Shown in pieces: positions 7,102 to 16,100 of a stretch of 20,765 nucleotides of DNA (position 1 is the stretch's first letter; each line of letters opens with the position of its first letter). The stretch is from Bacillota bacterium (GTDB lineage: Bacteria; Bacillota; Clostridia; Christensenellales; Aristaeellaceae). Location: NCBI GenBank assembly GCA_023395615.1, contig JAEWYP010000056.1, positions 1-20,765 of the forward strand, in the 5' to 3' direction. The notes below the pieces were generated by a model. It was not told where the DNA came from. It saw only the letters and a list, made by a program, of their open reading frames with translations, and searched no databases. Both the position numbers and the translations under genes were made by a program.

Positions 7102-8256
7102 ATGCTGATCGGACAGTTTTGCGAAACCTACCCCCCCACGCTGGACGGGGTGGGCCGTGTGATGCTCAGCTATTGCCAGACCCTGCAGGCGATGGGTCAC
7201 GAAGCGTTGTATATCGCCCCCAACAACCCGCTGTACCCGGAGCAGGTGAACTGTGAAACCCTGCTGTACGATGGGATGCGCATTCCGGGCGAAGCTTACC
7301 GCGTTGGCTTTCCGCGGATGAGTAAAAGCTTCCGCGATGCGGTGAACGACCGTAAATTTGATATTCTGCACGCGCACAGCCCGTTTTTTGGCGGGCGGGA
7401 AGCGAGGCGGATTGCCAGACGCGACGGCGCGCCGTTGGTGGCGACTTTTCACAGTAAATATTACGATGATTTTTATAAGGCAACCGGCTCCAAAACGCTG
7501 GCGAAGACCGGCGTGCGTTACGCGGTGGATTTTTACAACACCTGCGACGAGGTATGGGCCGTGAACGGTAAAACGGCGGAAGTGCTGGCCGACTACGGTT
7601 ACCGGGGTACGCCTGTGATAATGCAGAACGGTACCGATCCCTTCGATTTAAGCGACGCGGCCCGCCGTGCTGCCGCGGAACGCTTCCCCCTGCGGCAGGG
7701 GGTGCCTGTGCTGATCTTCGTGGGCCAGCAGAACCGGAAAAAGAATACGGAAAGTATTTTACGCGCCTGTAAGGTGCTGCAGACCCGCGGGATGGATTTT
7801 CAGTTATTGATGGTTGGCGCCGGGCCGGACGCCAGTTTCTTAAAGACGCTGGCGCAGGAATTGGGCATTGCCGGAAACGTGCTGTTTACGGGAATGATCA
7901 CCGACCGGCCTACGATGATGGCGCTGTACGAGCGCGCCGATCTGATGGTTTTCCCCTCGGTATATGATAACGCGCCCATGGTGGTGCGCGAGGCCGCCGT
8001 GATGGGTACGCCGGCTTTGCTGGTGGCGGGCAGCTGCTCGGCGGAAGGCGTGACGCACGGGGTGAACGGCTATCTGTGTGAAAACACGGTGGAATCCATT
8101 GCGCAGGGCATTGCGGAGGCGCTGCCGACTGCCGCTGCGGTAGGGCAGTGCGCACGGGAAACAATTCCGATTCCATGGAACCGGCTGATGGTGCAGGTGG
8201 TGGAGCGTTATCAGGCGCTGATTGCCATGAAGGCCGCGCAGAGGGGCGCTTTATGA
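7102..8256 (+). CDS. GT4 family glycosyltransferase
   Basis: At 384 aa this is a GT-B fold glycosyltransferase of family 4. The N-terminal MLIGQFCETYPPTLDGVGRV is the typical first strand and acceptor loop. The FVGQQNRKKN region and the D289-x7-E297 motif in VYDNAPMVVREAAVMGTP correspond to the E-x7-E donor-binding site, with Asp in the first position. The start codon is the ATG preceded by GGGAGG (10 nt); the open frame upstream crosses the promoter and lacks family homology. The stop overlaps the next start as ATGA. Sister proteins make glycolipids such as diglucosyl-diacylglycerol, and pairing with the membrane protein downstream favours a lipid or cell-envelope acceptor. The sugar and acceptor cannot be determined from sequence alone. 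Confidence 0.88.
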   Translation: MLIGQFCETYPPTLDGVGRVMLSYCQTLQAMGHEALYIAPNNPLYPEQVNCETLLYDGMRIPGEAYRVGFPRMSKSFRDAVNDRKFDILHAHSPFFGGREARRIARRDGAPLVATFHSKYYDDFYKATGSKTLAKTGVRYAVDFYNTCDEVWAVNGKTAEVLADYGYRGTPVIMQNGTDPFDLSDAARRAAAERFPLRQGVPVLIFVGQQNRKKNTESILRACKVLQTRGMDFQLLMVGAGPDASFLKTLAQELGIAGNVLFTGMITDRPTMMALYERADLMVFPSVYDNAPMVVREAAVMGTPALLVAGSCSAEGVTHGVNGYLCENTVESIAQGIAEALPTAAAVGQCARETIPIPWNRLMVQVVERYQALIAMKAAQRGAL

Positions 8257-9338
8257 AGAAAAACCTGCTGAGTCTTCTTTTTATCGGGCTCACTCTGGCA
8301 ATCATCCTGGTGCTTGCGTTCAGCAACAGCGAACTGACCAACGCATGGGAAGTGCTGTTTACGCTGGACCTGAAGTGGGTGTTTTGCGCACTGCTGGGCT
8401 GGGGAGCCTACATGTTTTTTGACATGACGAGCCTTTACTACTTTTTACGTAAAGAAAAGCAGAATATCACACTGGGATATGCGCTGTATGTTACGCTGAT
8501 CGGTTTTTACTACTCCAACATCACCCCCGGAGCCAGCGGTGGCCAGCCCCTGCAGGTGTATTATTTAAGCAAACGGGGCGTTCCGGTGCCCATCGGTACT
8601 TCGGCCATATCGATAAAGTTTTTCGCCCAGCAGATGATGCTGGTGCTGATGACCACGGTACTCTGGCTGAGTAACCGGGGGTTTGTGAATACGCAACTGG
8701 CCAGCGCAAAATGGGCGATTTATATTGGCTATGCCATCAACTTCGCGGCAATCCCGCTGATTTTGCTGGTGGCGCTGCACCGGCCGATGGTGCAGGCGAT
8801 TATCGGCTTCTTCGTGCGGTTGGGTGCGAAAATGCGGCTGGTGAAACACCCGGAGGAGCAGATGCTGCGCATCAGCGCCGGGCTGGATACCTACCACGCC
8901 AGCATCCTGCGGCTGGCCAGCCGCCCCGGTCAGCTGGTGGGAATGCTTGCGCTGGCAGGCCTGAGCCTGCTTGGGCTGATGTCTGTTCCCCTGAGCGTAT
9001 ACCATGCCTTCCATATGAGCGGAACGCCGTGGTATCTGCTGCTGACGGTGGCGTTTTTGCTGTTCGTAAGCGCCAGTTACACCCCCTTGCCCGGCGCGAG
9101 CGGCGCGCAGGAGGGCGGGTTTATGGTGTTCTTCGGCAGCATGTTCACGCAGGGCACCATCGGTCTGGCACTGCTGATATGGCGTTTTTTCACGTATTAC
9201 CTGTTCCTTATCGTTGGCGCTGTGCTTAGTATCGCGGGCAGCGTTCGCGACAGCCACCGTGCGGCCCGAAACGCGAAAACCGTTGTGGGTGAAGGAGAAC
9301 CCATCCCTATCCCGGCGGAGGAAGAAAAGCAAAGCTGA
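8253..9338 (+). CDS. LPG-synthase TM-domain (flippase-like) membrane protein
   Basis: This 361-aa polytopic protein of the lysylphosphatidylglycerol synthase TM region family (UPF0104/AglD-like) lacks the C-terminal aminoacyl-transfer domain of full MprF. Family signatures are the early ITPGASGGQP loop, the LSKRGVP segment and a late SYTPLPGASGAQEGGF stretch. About eight hydrophobic segments are visible and the C-terminal tail is charged. Its start overlaps the glycosyltransferase stop (ATGA), so the two are co-translated. In other systems such domains move or expose lipids across the membrane; here it may flip the glycolipid made by the upstream enzyme, which is inference. Confidence 0.86.
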   Translation: MKKNLLSLLFIGLTLAIILVLAFSNSELTNAWEVLFTLDLKWVFCALLGWGAYMFFDMTSLYYFLRKEKQNITLGYALYVTLIGFYYSNITPGASGGQPLQVYYLSKRGVPVPIGTSAISIKFFAQQMMLVLMTTVLWLSNRGFVNTQLASAKWAIYIGYAINFAAIPLILLVALHRPMVQAIIGFFVRLGAKMRLVKHPEEQMLRISAGLDTYHASILRLASRPGQLVGMLALAGLSLLGLMSVPLSVYHAFHMSGTPWYLLLTVAFLLFVSASYTPLPGASGAQEGGFMVFFGSMFTQGTIGLALLIWRFFTYYLFLIVGAVLSIAGSVRDSHRAARNAKTVVGEGEPIPIPAEEEKQS

Positions 9339-9340
9339 TC

Positions 9341-9371
9341 GCCCGGCAGGGACGCATGCCCGGCAGGGACG
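9341..9371. repeat. 14-bp tandem direct repeat
   Basis: GCCCGGCAGGGACG occurs twice (9341-9354 and 9358-9371), separated by CAT, directly after the flippase-like gene stop. It could be a slippage product or a protein-binding site for the downstream secreted protein gene. Nothing else stands out in the 124-bp gap. Confidence 0.7.
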
Positions 9372-9462
9372 ATTTGGCATAGAATGCTCACCGATCGTTC
9401 ATACAGGCGTCACCTCAACAGGGTATCCTGTACCTGCTCTTACTCTGAAAGGAGCGAGTCTG

Positions 9463-10011
9463 ATGAGAAAATGGGTTGCTGCATTGGTTGCACTGTTACT
9501 TTGCCTGCCGCTGGTTGCCCTGGGCGAAACTTATACAGCGGGAGGGTATTACACCATCGACTATCCCGATACCTACACGCTGGATGATACTTCGTATACC
9601 GACGAGAGCACTACGGACAACATCTGGCTGTTTCTGCTGGACGGAGAAACCTGCCTGATTGACGCTTCGGTGGCGACGGTGGATGGGTACGAGGGATTCA
9701 GCCTGACAAACGCCACCGATAAGGAGAAACAGCAATATGTGGCGGATACGCTGGCCAGTTTTACCGACCAGAACGCGGCGCTTGCGGATACGCTGACCGC
9801 AGCCAGCGGCGTACCTTTTTACGTTTTCTCCATGGAGGACAGCGACGGGCCTTATTACTATGCCGAAACCATCCTGAACGGCACCAGCGCGTATTTTTAC
9901 TGCTACTACGACGATACGACCCACGCGCCGGACGCGGCGTTGATGACCGATTTAAAAACGGTTCTGCAAACCTTCCGACCTGCGGAAACAGCAGAAACCA
10001 GCCAATTGTAA
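9463..10011 (+). CDS. Small secreted protein of unknown function
   Basis: This 182-aa protein has a clear N-terminal signal peptide: MRKW, a hydrophobic Ala/Leu/Val core, and likely cleavage after VALG or the following residues. No lipobox cysteine is present. The mature part is acidic and Tyr/Thr/Asp-rich. Its opening GGYYTIDYPDTYTL and pattern of alternating strands faintly recall the DcrB/PsbP-like fold, but this is weak and no function is claimed. The ATG is preceded by AAAGGAG at good spacing. It follows the glycosyltransferase/flippase pair by 124 bp and ends before a hairpin terminator, so it may be a separate unit or the last gene of that operon. Confidence 0.8.
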   Translation: MRKWVAALVALLLCLPLVALGETYTAGGYYTIDYPDTYTLDDTSYTDESTTDNIWLFLLDGETCLIDASVATVDGYEGFSLTNATDKEKQQYVADTLASFTDQNAALADTLTAASGVPFYVFSMEDSDGPYYYAETILNGTSAYFYCYYDDTTHAPDAALMTDLKTVLQTFRPAETAETSQL

Positions 10012-10034
10012 TCCGATTTCCCGGTATATCAACC

Positions 10035-10066
10035 GGCGCGCCCACGAATTTCGCGGGCGCGCCTTT
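10035..10066 (+). terminator. Terminator after the secreted-protein gene
   Basis: A perfect 9-bp GC stem GGCGCGCCC (10035-10043) / GGGCGCGCC (10055-10063) is followed by TTTGTGT. The U-tract is short but the stem is strong. Confidence 0.65.
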
Positions 10067-10103
10067 GTGTAACGATGACATCCTGATTCCTATGAGGGGG
10101 GAG

Positions 10104-10184
10104 AATCCGGCGCTCTGTCTGCTCTTCGGGAGACAGGCCGGATTGGGAACGGTTTGCTTTCGGTCTTGTGTATCCCGAATCCGG
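10104..10184. repeat. Alternating AATCCGG/CCGGATT inverted repeats between convergent genes
   Basis: AATCCGG (10104-10110), CCGGATT (10138-10144) and AATCCGG (10178-10184) allow two competing hairpins. One is 10104-10144 (8 + 6 bp, 10-nt loop). The other is 10138-10184 (7 + 4 bp with one bulge), which on the plus strand is followed by TTTTCT. A further ATCCGG occurs at the very end of serS. They probably serve as terminators between the convergent secreted-protein and serS genes. Confidence 0.6.
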
Positions 10185-10203
10185 TTTTCTCAGCCCCTGT
10201 GCT

Positions 10204-11478
10204 TTACCGGATTACGTCGGTTTTCATAAAGGCGCGCAGCGCTTCCGGCACGGTCACGCTGCCGTCGTCGTTCTGGTAGTTTTCCAGGATCGCGGCCACG
10301 GTGCGGCCTACGGCCACGCCGCTGCCGTTTAACGTGTGGCAGAACTGAGGCTTGTCTTTGGGAGTGTCGCGGTAACGGATGCTGGCGCGTCGCGCCTGGA
10401 AATCCTCGCAGTTGGAGCAGCTGGAAATTTCCACATAGCGGTTGTAGCTGGGCATCCACACTTCGATGTCGTAGGTCTTGGCGGAGCTGAAGCCCATATC
10501 GCCCGTGGAGAGACACACCACGCGGTAGGGCAGGCCCAGCAACTGCAGTACTTTTTCCGCCTCGGCGGTCATACTTTCCAGCTCGTCGTAGCTGGTTTCG
10601 GGTTTTACGACCTTCACCATTTCCACCTTGTTAAACTGGTGCTGGCGGATCAATCCGCGTGTGTCGCGCCCGGCGCTGCCCGCCTCGGAACGGAAGCAGG
10701 CGGAGTAGGCGCAGTGGCGGATGGGCAACTGTTCCCCGTCCAGAATCATATCCCGGTACAGGTTGGTAACCGGCACCTCGGCGGTGGGAATTAAGAAGGT
10801 GTTGGGGTCCACCTTGTAGGCGTCCTCCTCAAACTTGGGCAGTTGGCCTGTGCCGGTCATGGTTGCGCGGGTGACCATGTAGGGGGGCAGCACTTCTTCG
10901 TAGCCCGCGGCGATATGTGTGTCCAGGAAGAAGTTGATCACCGCGCGTTCCAGCCGCGCGCCCAGCCCGCGATACACCGTGAAGCGCGCGCCGCTGATTT
11001 TAGCGGCCGCGTCGAAGTCCAGTATTTTCAGGTCGGTGCCGATATCCCAGTGGGGCTTGGGTTCCCACGCGAAGGCGCGTGGCGTGCCCCAGCGGCGCTG
11101 CTCCACGTTAAAGGTATCGTCCTTTCCGACGGGCACGGAGGCGTGCGGGTAGTTGGGCGTGCGCATCAGAAAATCGTTCTGTGCCGTGTCCAGCTCGGCT
11201 ACGTCCGCGTCAATGGCGGTGATCTCGTCGCCCAGACGGCGCATTTCCTCCATGGTAGCGGCGGTTTCCGCCTCGCTCGCGCCGTTCTTTTTTTGCAGGC
11301 CGATCTGCTTGCTGGTCTGGTTGCGGAGGGCTTTCTTCTCCTCCACCTGGGCCATCAGCGCGCGGCGCTGTTCATCCTTGGCCAGAAAATCGTCCACCAC
11401 AGCGGGGTCCATGTTACGGTGGGCAAGCATTTCCTTCAGTTCGTCCGGGTTCTGGCGGATTCGTTTCATATCCAGCAT
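10204..11478 (-). CDS. serS: Seryl-tRNA synthetase
   Basis: This 424-aa class II synthetase charges tRNA-Ser with serine. The N-terminal coiled-coil arm (about residues 28-105, Lys/Glu/Gln-rich) is the tRNA long-arm binding domain. Class II motif 2 is visible as FRSEAGSAGRDTRGLIRQHQF, and motif 3 as LNGSGVAVGRTVAAILENYQ near the C terminus. The segment EISSCSNCEDFQARR is typical of bacterial SerRS. Length is normal. The ATG has GGGAGG upstream. It is monocistronic and controlled by the T-box leader immediately upstream. Confidence 0.98.
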   Translation of the reverse strand: MLDMKRIRQNPDELKEMLAHRNMDPAVVDDFLAKDEQRRALMAQVEEKKALRNQTSKQIGLQKKNGASEAETAATMEEMRRLGDEITAIDADVAELDTAQNDFLMRTPNYPHASVPVGKDDTFNVEQRRWGTPRAFAWEPKPHWDIGTDLKILDFDAAAKISGARFTVYRGLGARLERAVINFFLDTHIAAGYEEVLPPYMVTRATMTGTGQLPKFEEDAYKVDPNTFLIPTAEVPVTNLYRDMILDGEQLPIRHCAYSACFRSEAGSAGRDTRGLIRQHQFNKVEMVKVVKPETSYDELESMTAEAEKVLQLLGLPYRVVCLSTGDMGFSSAKTYDIEVWMPSYNRYVEISSCSNCEDFQARRASIRYRDTPKDKPQFCHTLNGSGVAVGRTVAAILENYQNDDGSVTVPEALRAFMKTDVIR

Positions 11479-11519
11479 ACCTTATACCTCCCTGTTGCCT
11501 TTGGCTTTCCTGCGATAAA

Positions 11520-11560
11520 CAGAAACGCCCCTGCCGACGGCTTTCGCCATCACAGGGACG
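11520..11560 (-). terminator. T-box terminator of serS leader
   Basis: CGTCCCTG pairs with CAGGGGCG (8 bp including one G-U), extended inward by TGATGGC/GCCGTCG with a bulge and closed by GAAA. The tract TTTCTGTTT follows on the minus strand. Confidence 0.85.
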
Positions 11561-11758
11561 GAGGGTGCGTTGCTCCGCGGTGCCACCCGGCTTAAGCGCG
11601 GGTATCCGCGCTTCTCTTTTCCGCGCTGTATCGGGCGTTCCCGGCAGACTCGTCGCCTGCGGCTCGCGCGGTGGAAAGGAACACGCGCCTTTGCGGGCTT
11701 GCACCGGCCGCCCGCTCTCTGCAAAAAGCGCCGCGATCCCTTCCGCGGTCATCGCTGT
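11520..11758 (-). ncRNA. Serine-specific T-box leader of serS
   Basis: The T-box core GGGTGGCACCGCGG (11575-11588) is unmistakable. The bulge UGGC would pair with GCCA, matching the G73 discriminator of tRNA-Ser. Stem I shows the distal AGAGAG and GGTGCAAG elements. On its 3' side UCC (11673-11675), followed by A, is the likely serine specifier codon. The terminator is a long stem (11526-11560) with a GAAA loop and a TTTCTGTTT tract. In this class uncharged tRNA stabilises the antiterminator and switches the synthetase gene on. Confidence 0.93.
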
Positions 11759-11764
11759 GGCTGT

Positions 11765-11793
11765 ATTATACGCGCGCGGGACCGTTTTGGCAA
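11765..11793 (-). promoter_or_regulatory. Sigma-A promoter of the serS T-box transcript
   Basis: TTGCCA (11788-11793), a 17-bp spacer and a perfect TATAAT (11765-11770) on the minus strand, with +1 about 11758. It starts directly before the T-box stem I. Confidence 0.88.
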
Positions 11794-11816
11794 GCGGTTC
11801 GCCCCCGCCGCCGCGA

Positions 11817-12986
11817 TCATTCCGCGTGCGAATATACGATATTGCGGATTTTCCGCGTCAGCGGCGTGATACCGGAGTCGGTCTTCTGCTGGAAAATCAG
11901 CAGAGCCAGATGATCCTTCGGGTTTACGCTCATATAGGGGCCGGTCCAGCCGTCCCAGCCATATTCGCCTTCCGTGCCCAGCGAGAAGCTGCGGGCCGGG
12001 TCCATCAGCACCCGCATCAGGCCGCCGTAACCATAGCCGTACAGCGAATCCCATTCCAGCTCTTCCAGCTGTTTCGCGTTAAGGTGGTTGTGGGACAGCC
12101 ACGCGACCGACCGCGGAGAAAGCACGCGCGTATTGCCGATTTCGCCTTCGCCCAGCAGCATGCGCGCGAAGCGAAGCATATCATCGATGGTGGAAACCGC
12201 GCCCGCGCCGCCTGCGATGTAGCTGGGGCGGGTAAGGAACGCGTTCAGGCCCAGATGGTTCTGTACAAACGGCGACAGAATGCCGTTCTTGCGTTCGTAC
12301 AGGGTGGCGAAGCGGTTGCGCTTGTCTTCCGGCACGAAAAAGCCGGTATCCTTCATTTCCAGCGGATCGAAAAGCGCTTCCTGCATATACTCATCCAGCG
12401 GCTTGCCGGATACGGCCTCGATCACCGCGCCCAGCACGTCCGCCGAGGTGCCGTACATCCATTTTTCGCCGGGTTGAAAGGCCAGCGGCTGCTGCCCGAT
12501 GCGTTTGGCCAGCGACAGGGTATCAGGCTGGCTGCCCGCCGCTTCTTCGGCGGAAAAATCGGCAAACAGGCGCGCCATGGCGCGCTCCGCGGGCGTGGCC
12601 TCGCCGGGATAACACAGCCCGGAGGTCATGGAGAACAGATCGCGTACCTGCACGGGGCGCCTGACCGGCTCCGTCTCCGTGTCGCTTAACGCTACCCGCT
12701 GGTTCTGGAATCCGTCCAGATATTCACTCACCGGGGCGATCAGGTCCAGGTCGCCGCGCTCCGCCAGCGTCATGGCGGCGGCGGCGGTCATCGGCTTGGT
12801 CAGCGAGAAAAGGCGAAAAATGGTATCCCGGCAGGCGGGGATGTTACGCCCCAGATCCGCGTGCCCGCTGGCATAGAAAAACTTTTCCTCGCCGTCCTGC
12901 CACAGCAGTACCAGCGCACAGGGCGTTTCGCCCCGCGCGGTCGTTTCATCCATCACGCGTGACAGATCCTTGCGCATCCGTTTCAT
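11817..12986 (-). CDS. Beta-lactamase-fold serine hydrolase (class C/EstB-like)
   Basis: The product is 389 aa of the Beta-lactamase (PF00144) family. The active-site S61-x-x-K64 is in FSLTKP. The second motif is Y178-G-T rather than the Y-x-N of true class C enzymes. VRDLFSMTSGL is the usual loop of EstB-type esterases, and GWDGWTG near the C terminus takes the place of KTG. No signal peptide is seen, which argues against a periplasmic beta-lactamase and favours a cytoplasmic esterase or peptidase. The ATG AAA CGG start is chosen over a seven-codon extension; GGAGG lies 12 nt upstream, a little far. Monocistronic with its own promoter. The substrate is not predictable. Confidence 0.88.
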   Translation of the reverse strand: MKRMRKDLSRVMDETTARGETPCALVLLWQDGEEKFFYASGHADLGRNIPACRDTIFRLFSLTKPMTAAAAMTLAERGDLDLIAPVSEYLDGFQNQRVALSDTETEPVRRPVQVRDLFSMTSGLCYPGEATPAERAMARLFADFSAEEAAGSQPDTLSLAKRIGQQPLAFQPGEKWMYGTSADVLGAVIEAVSGKPLDEYMQEALFDPLEMKDTGFFVPEDKRNRFATLYERKNGILSPFVQNHLGLNAFLTRPSYIAGGAGAVSTIDDMLRFARMLLGEGEIGNTRVLSPRSVAWLSHNHLNAKQLEELEWDSLYGYGYGGLMRVLMDPARSFSLGTEGEYGWDGWTGPYMSVNPKDHLALLIFQQKTDSGITPLTRKIRNIVYSHAE

Positions 12987-13025
12987 AGGGATTGGTCGCC
13001 TCCCCAAATGCTATGTTTAAGCTGC

Positions 13026-13054
13026 ATCATAGCATGAAGCACTGGAAAAGTCAA
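13026..13054 (-). promoter_or_regulatory. Sigma-A promoter of the serine hydrolase gene
   Basis: TTGACT (13049-13054), a 17-bp spacer and TATGAT (13026-13031) on the minus strand. No equally good promoter was found on the plus strand for the divergent SNF2 gene; the intergenic GGGAAG-GAA-CTTCCC palindrome at 13116-13130 may be an operator but nothing more supports that. Confidence 0.82.
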
Positions 13055-13175
13055 CGTACGAAAGGATTCCCGTGACTTTGGACTCGTGATTTCTCCTGTG
13101 CGTTGCGTTGATTGCGGGAAGGAACTTCCCTGCCGGGGGGCGAATGATAACAGGATAAGATCATAGGAGGTACTC

Positions 13176-16100
13176 ATGCCGCAGGAAGCGAATCACACGC
13201 CCATAAACTCCAGCCGGGAGGGCGAAGATATTTTCCGCCGGGGGAGCGTTACCCTGACCGGACAGGACCGGCAGGCGCTTACTCTGCGCGTGGGGACGAC
13301 CCCCGAGCAGACAGTCACTTTGCGTGCCGATGGAACTGCAGCCTGTACCTGTGGCGCGCAGGGCGCGGCGGGCTGCCCGCATATTGTGGCCGCGACGCTG
13401 AAGGCGGAGGAGGATGGTACGCTCCGGGGGCTTCGTAAGGAACAGGAGCAGGCGCTGGGGCAGGATATGCTGCTGGCGCTCAGCCGGGCGATCCCCGGCG
13501 GCGAAAGCGTACGCATCACCGTCACCCTGCGCCTGCTGGAAGACGGTCGGGCCGGGTTGGGCCTGCAGCTTGGGCAGGAACGGATGTACGCCGTGCGGGA
13601 CATTGCGGAACTGCTGACCTGCTATACGCGCGGACAAACGCTGGAGCTTTCGCCCAAATTTACCTACCGCCCGGCAGGTATGCGTTTTTCCAAAGATGAT
13701 GAAGCTTTGCTGGCAATGCTAATGAGCCATGTACCCCTGCGCGAAGAGGGCGGCGATGAAAAGCCCGAGCCGGAGAACGGCACGCCGGAAACGCCCGGTG
13801 CCCGACCCGTCAGCGACGGTCGCTTTCTGATGCTTTCCGGCGCGTTTCTGCAAAGCGTGATGCGTTTTCTGGAAAATCGGTCTTTTCTGCTGATTACGGG
13901 CAACCAGCGCCTGCCGCAGCAGGGAGTTCGCACAGTGGAGCTGTCGCTTTGCTTTTCCGTGTCGCTGGAGGGGGACGCGATCTTTGCGCGGGCCGACGGC
14001 GCGGAAGACCTGAAGTTGATCACGCCGGACGGGCGATATGTGTTTTTGGACGGGAAAGTCGCGCGGTTGCACGGCGCGCAGGCAAGGGTGTGCCGCCTGC
14101 TGGCGGCCCGGGGCCGCGCCTTCCGCTTTGATGGCGGGGATGCTGAAGAAACGTTATCCACCCTCCTCCCGGCGCTGGCTACCGTGGGCACGGTGCTGCC
14201 ATCCGCAGGCCTGAACCGCCGATTGCTGAACGATCCGCTGAAGGCGAGGGTCTACGTGGACATGGCCGACGGGGACGTGGAAGCGCGTGTGGAATTGCAT
14301 TATGGCGACAAGGTGCTGTATTTATTCCGCCCCGAAGAAACGGAATGCGAAAAGCCCGCCCCTGCGCCGGACGGACAGCCGGGGCTGCTGCTTAGGGACG
14401 GACGGGCTGAAACCGAACTGCTGGACTTTTTTTCCGACGCGGGTTTCGTGGTGCGAGAAGGACGGATTGTGCTGCACCGCGCGAGAGAGATTCTGTCTTT
14501 TTGCACACAGGGCGTAACAGAGCTGGGGAAGCTGGCGGAAGTATACGTAAGCGAATCGTTCCGCCGCATCCGGCCGCGCCGTTTCAACGCGCGTGCAGCC
14601 TTCCGTATGCGCGGCGGGCGGCTGGTGTTTACCCTGCTGGAAGAGAGCGAGCCGGTAAACGAACTGCTGCCGGTTTTGCAGGCGGTGAAGGAACGGCAAC
14701 AGTATGTAAGGCTAAAAACAGGCGAGTTCCTGGACCTGCGCGATATGGCGGCATTAGCGCCTGTGGCGCAGGAGCTGCTGGACGCGGCGGGGCTGGACGA
14801 TCCCCATGCCGAGCCGGATGCTCGGGAGCTGAGCTTTGGCGCGTACCGGGCGGCCTATATGCTGAGCATGTTGCGCATGGCCGGCGGTGAGGTGGAAGCG
14901 ACCGAAGAAGTGGAGCACGCCTCCCGGGCGCTGACCGAACGCGCTGAGGAAGCGGAGGAGTTTATTCCCGCGCGGCTTCTGCGCAAACTGGCTCAATATC
15001 AAAAACGGGGCACCGGGTGGATTTTATCGCTGTATGAAGCGCGAATGGGCGGTATCCTGGCCGATGAAATGGGGCTGGGCAAGACGGTGCAGGTGATCGC
15101 CGCGCTCTCCGCGGCAAAAAAGAAGAACGGCGCGATGAAGAACATCGTGGTGACCCCTACATCGCTGGTTTACCATTGGCTGGCGGAATTCAAGCGGTTT
15201 GACGACGGGCTGACCGTGCGGCTGATCACCGGCGTACGGGAAGAACGTGTGCGACAGATTGAAGAAGTGCTTAAAGACCCGGGCGTGGACGTGGTGCTGA
15301 CCAGCTACCCGTTGCTGCGCCGGGACATCGCCCTGCTCCGGGATACCCCGTTTCGGTTTGCCATTCTGGATGAGGCGCAGTTCGTGAAAAACTCCCAGTC
15401 CATTGGCGCGGCCGCCGCGAAGGAACTGAACGCGCAGGTGCGGATTGCGCTGACCGGAACCCCCATGGAGAACCACACGGGGGAACTGTGGAGCATTTTC
15501 GATTTCGTGCTGCCTGGTTATCTTGGCACGCAGGCGGCCTTCCTGCGCCGGTATGGCGGCAGCGAGCGTGCCGAGGAATTGCGGGAACGTATTCGCCCAT
15601 TCCTGATGCGGAGGCTCAAAAAAGAAGTGCTGGCCGATTTGCCCGCCAAGCGGGAACAAAGCCTGTACGCCGCCATGACCCCGGAGCAGGAGCAGGTGTA
15701 TAACCAGCTGCTGCAAACGCTTCGCCAGCACGTGGGGGAGGCGCTGGCCAGCGGATCGCTCCCGCGTGCACGGATGCAGGTGCTCAGCGTGCTGTTAAAA
15801 CTTCGGCAGGTATGCTGCCACCCCAAGCTGTTCCTGCCCGATTACGAGGGTACCAGCGGCAAGCTGGAACTGCTGGTGCAAACGGTGCAGCAGGCGGTGG
15901 CAGGCCAGCGCCGGATGCTGGTATTCTCCCAGTTCGTGGGGATGCTGCAGATTATCCGGAAGCGGCTGTCGCGGGAAGGGGTAAAAACCCTGTATCTGGA
16001 CGGTTCCACCAAGCCGGAAATCCGGCAAGAACTATGCGACCGTTTTAACGGCGGCGAAGGGCAGGTTTTCCTCATCAGCCTGAAGGCGGGCGGGACCGGC

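Noticed and set aside
10142..11758. Plus-strand frames opposite serS and its leader
   Set aside because: They are antisense to a complete serS and a T-box RNA and show no motifs of their own.
11817..12986. True class C beta-lactamase (resistance gene)
   Set aside because: No signal peptide, Y-G-T instead of Y-x-N, and no KTG motif; it fits esterase-like members of the fold better.
13116..13130. LexA-type SOS operator upstream of the SNF2 gene
   Set aside because: The palindrome GGGAAG-GAA-CTTCCC does not match the Gram-positive LexA consensus as I know it.
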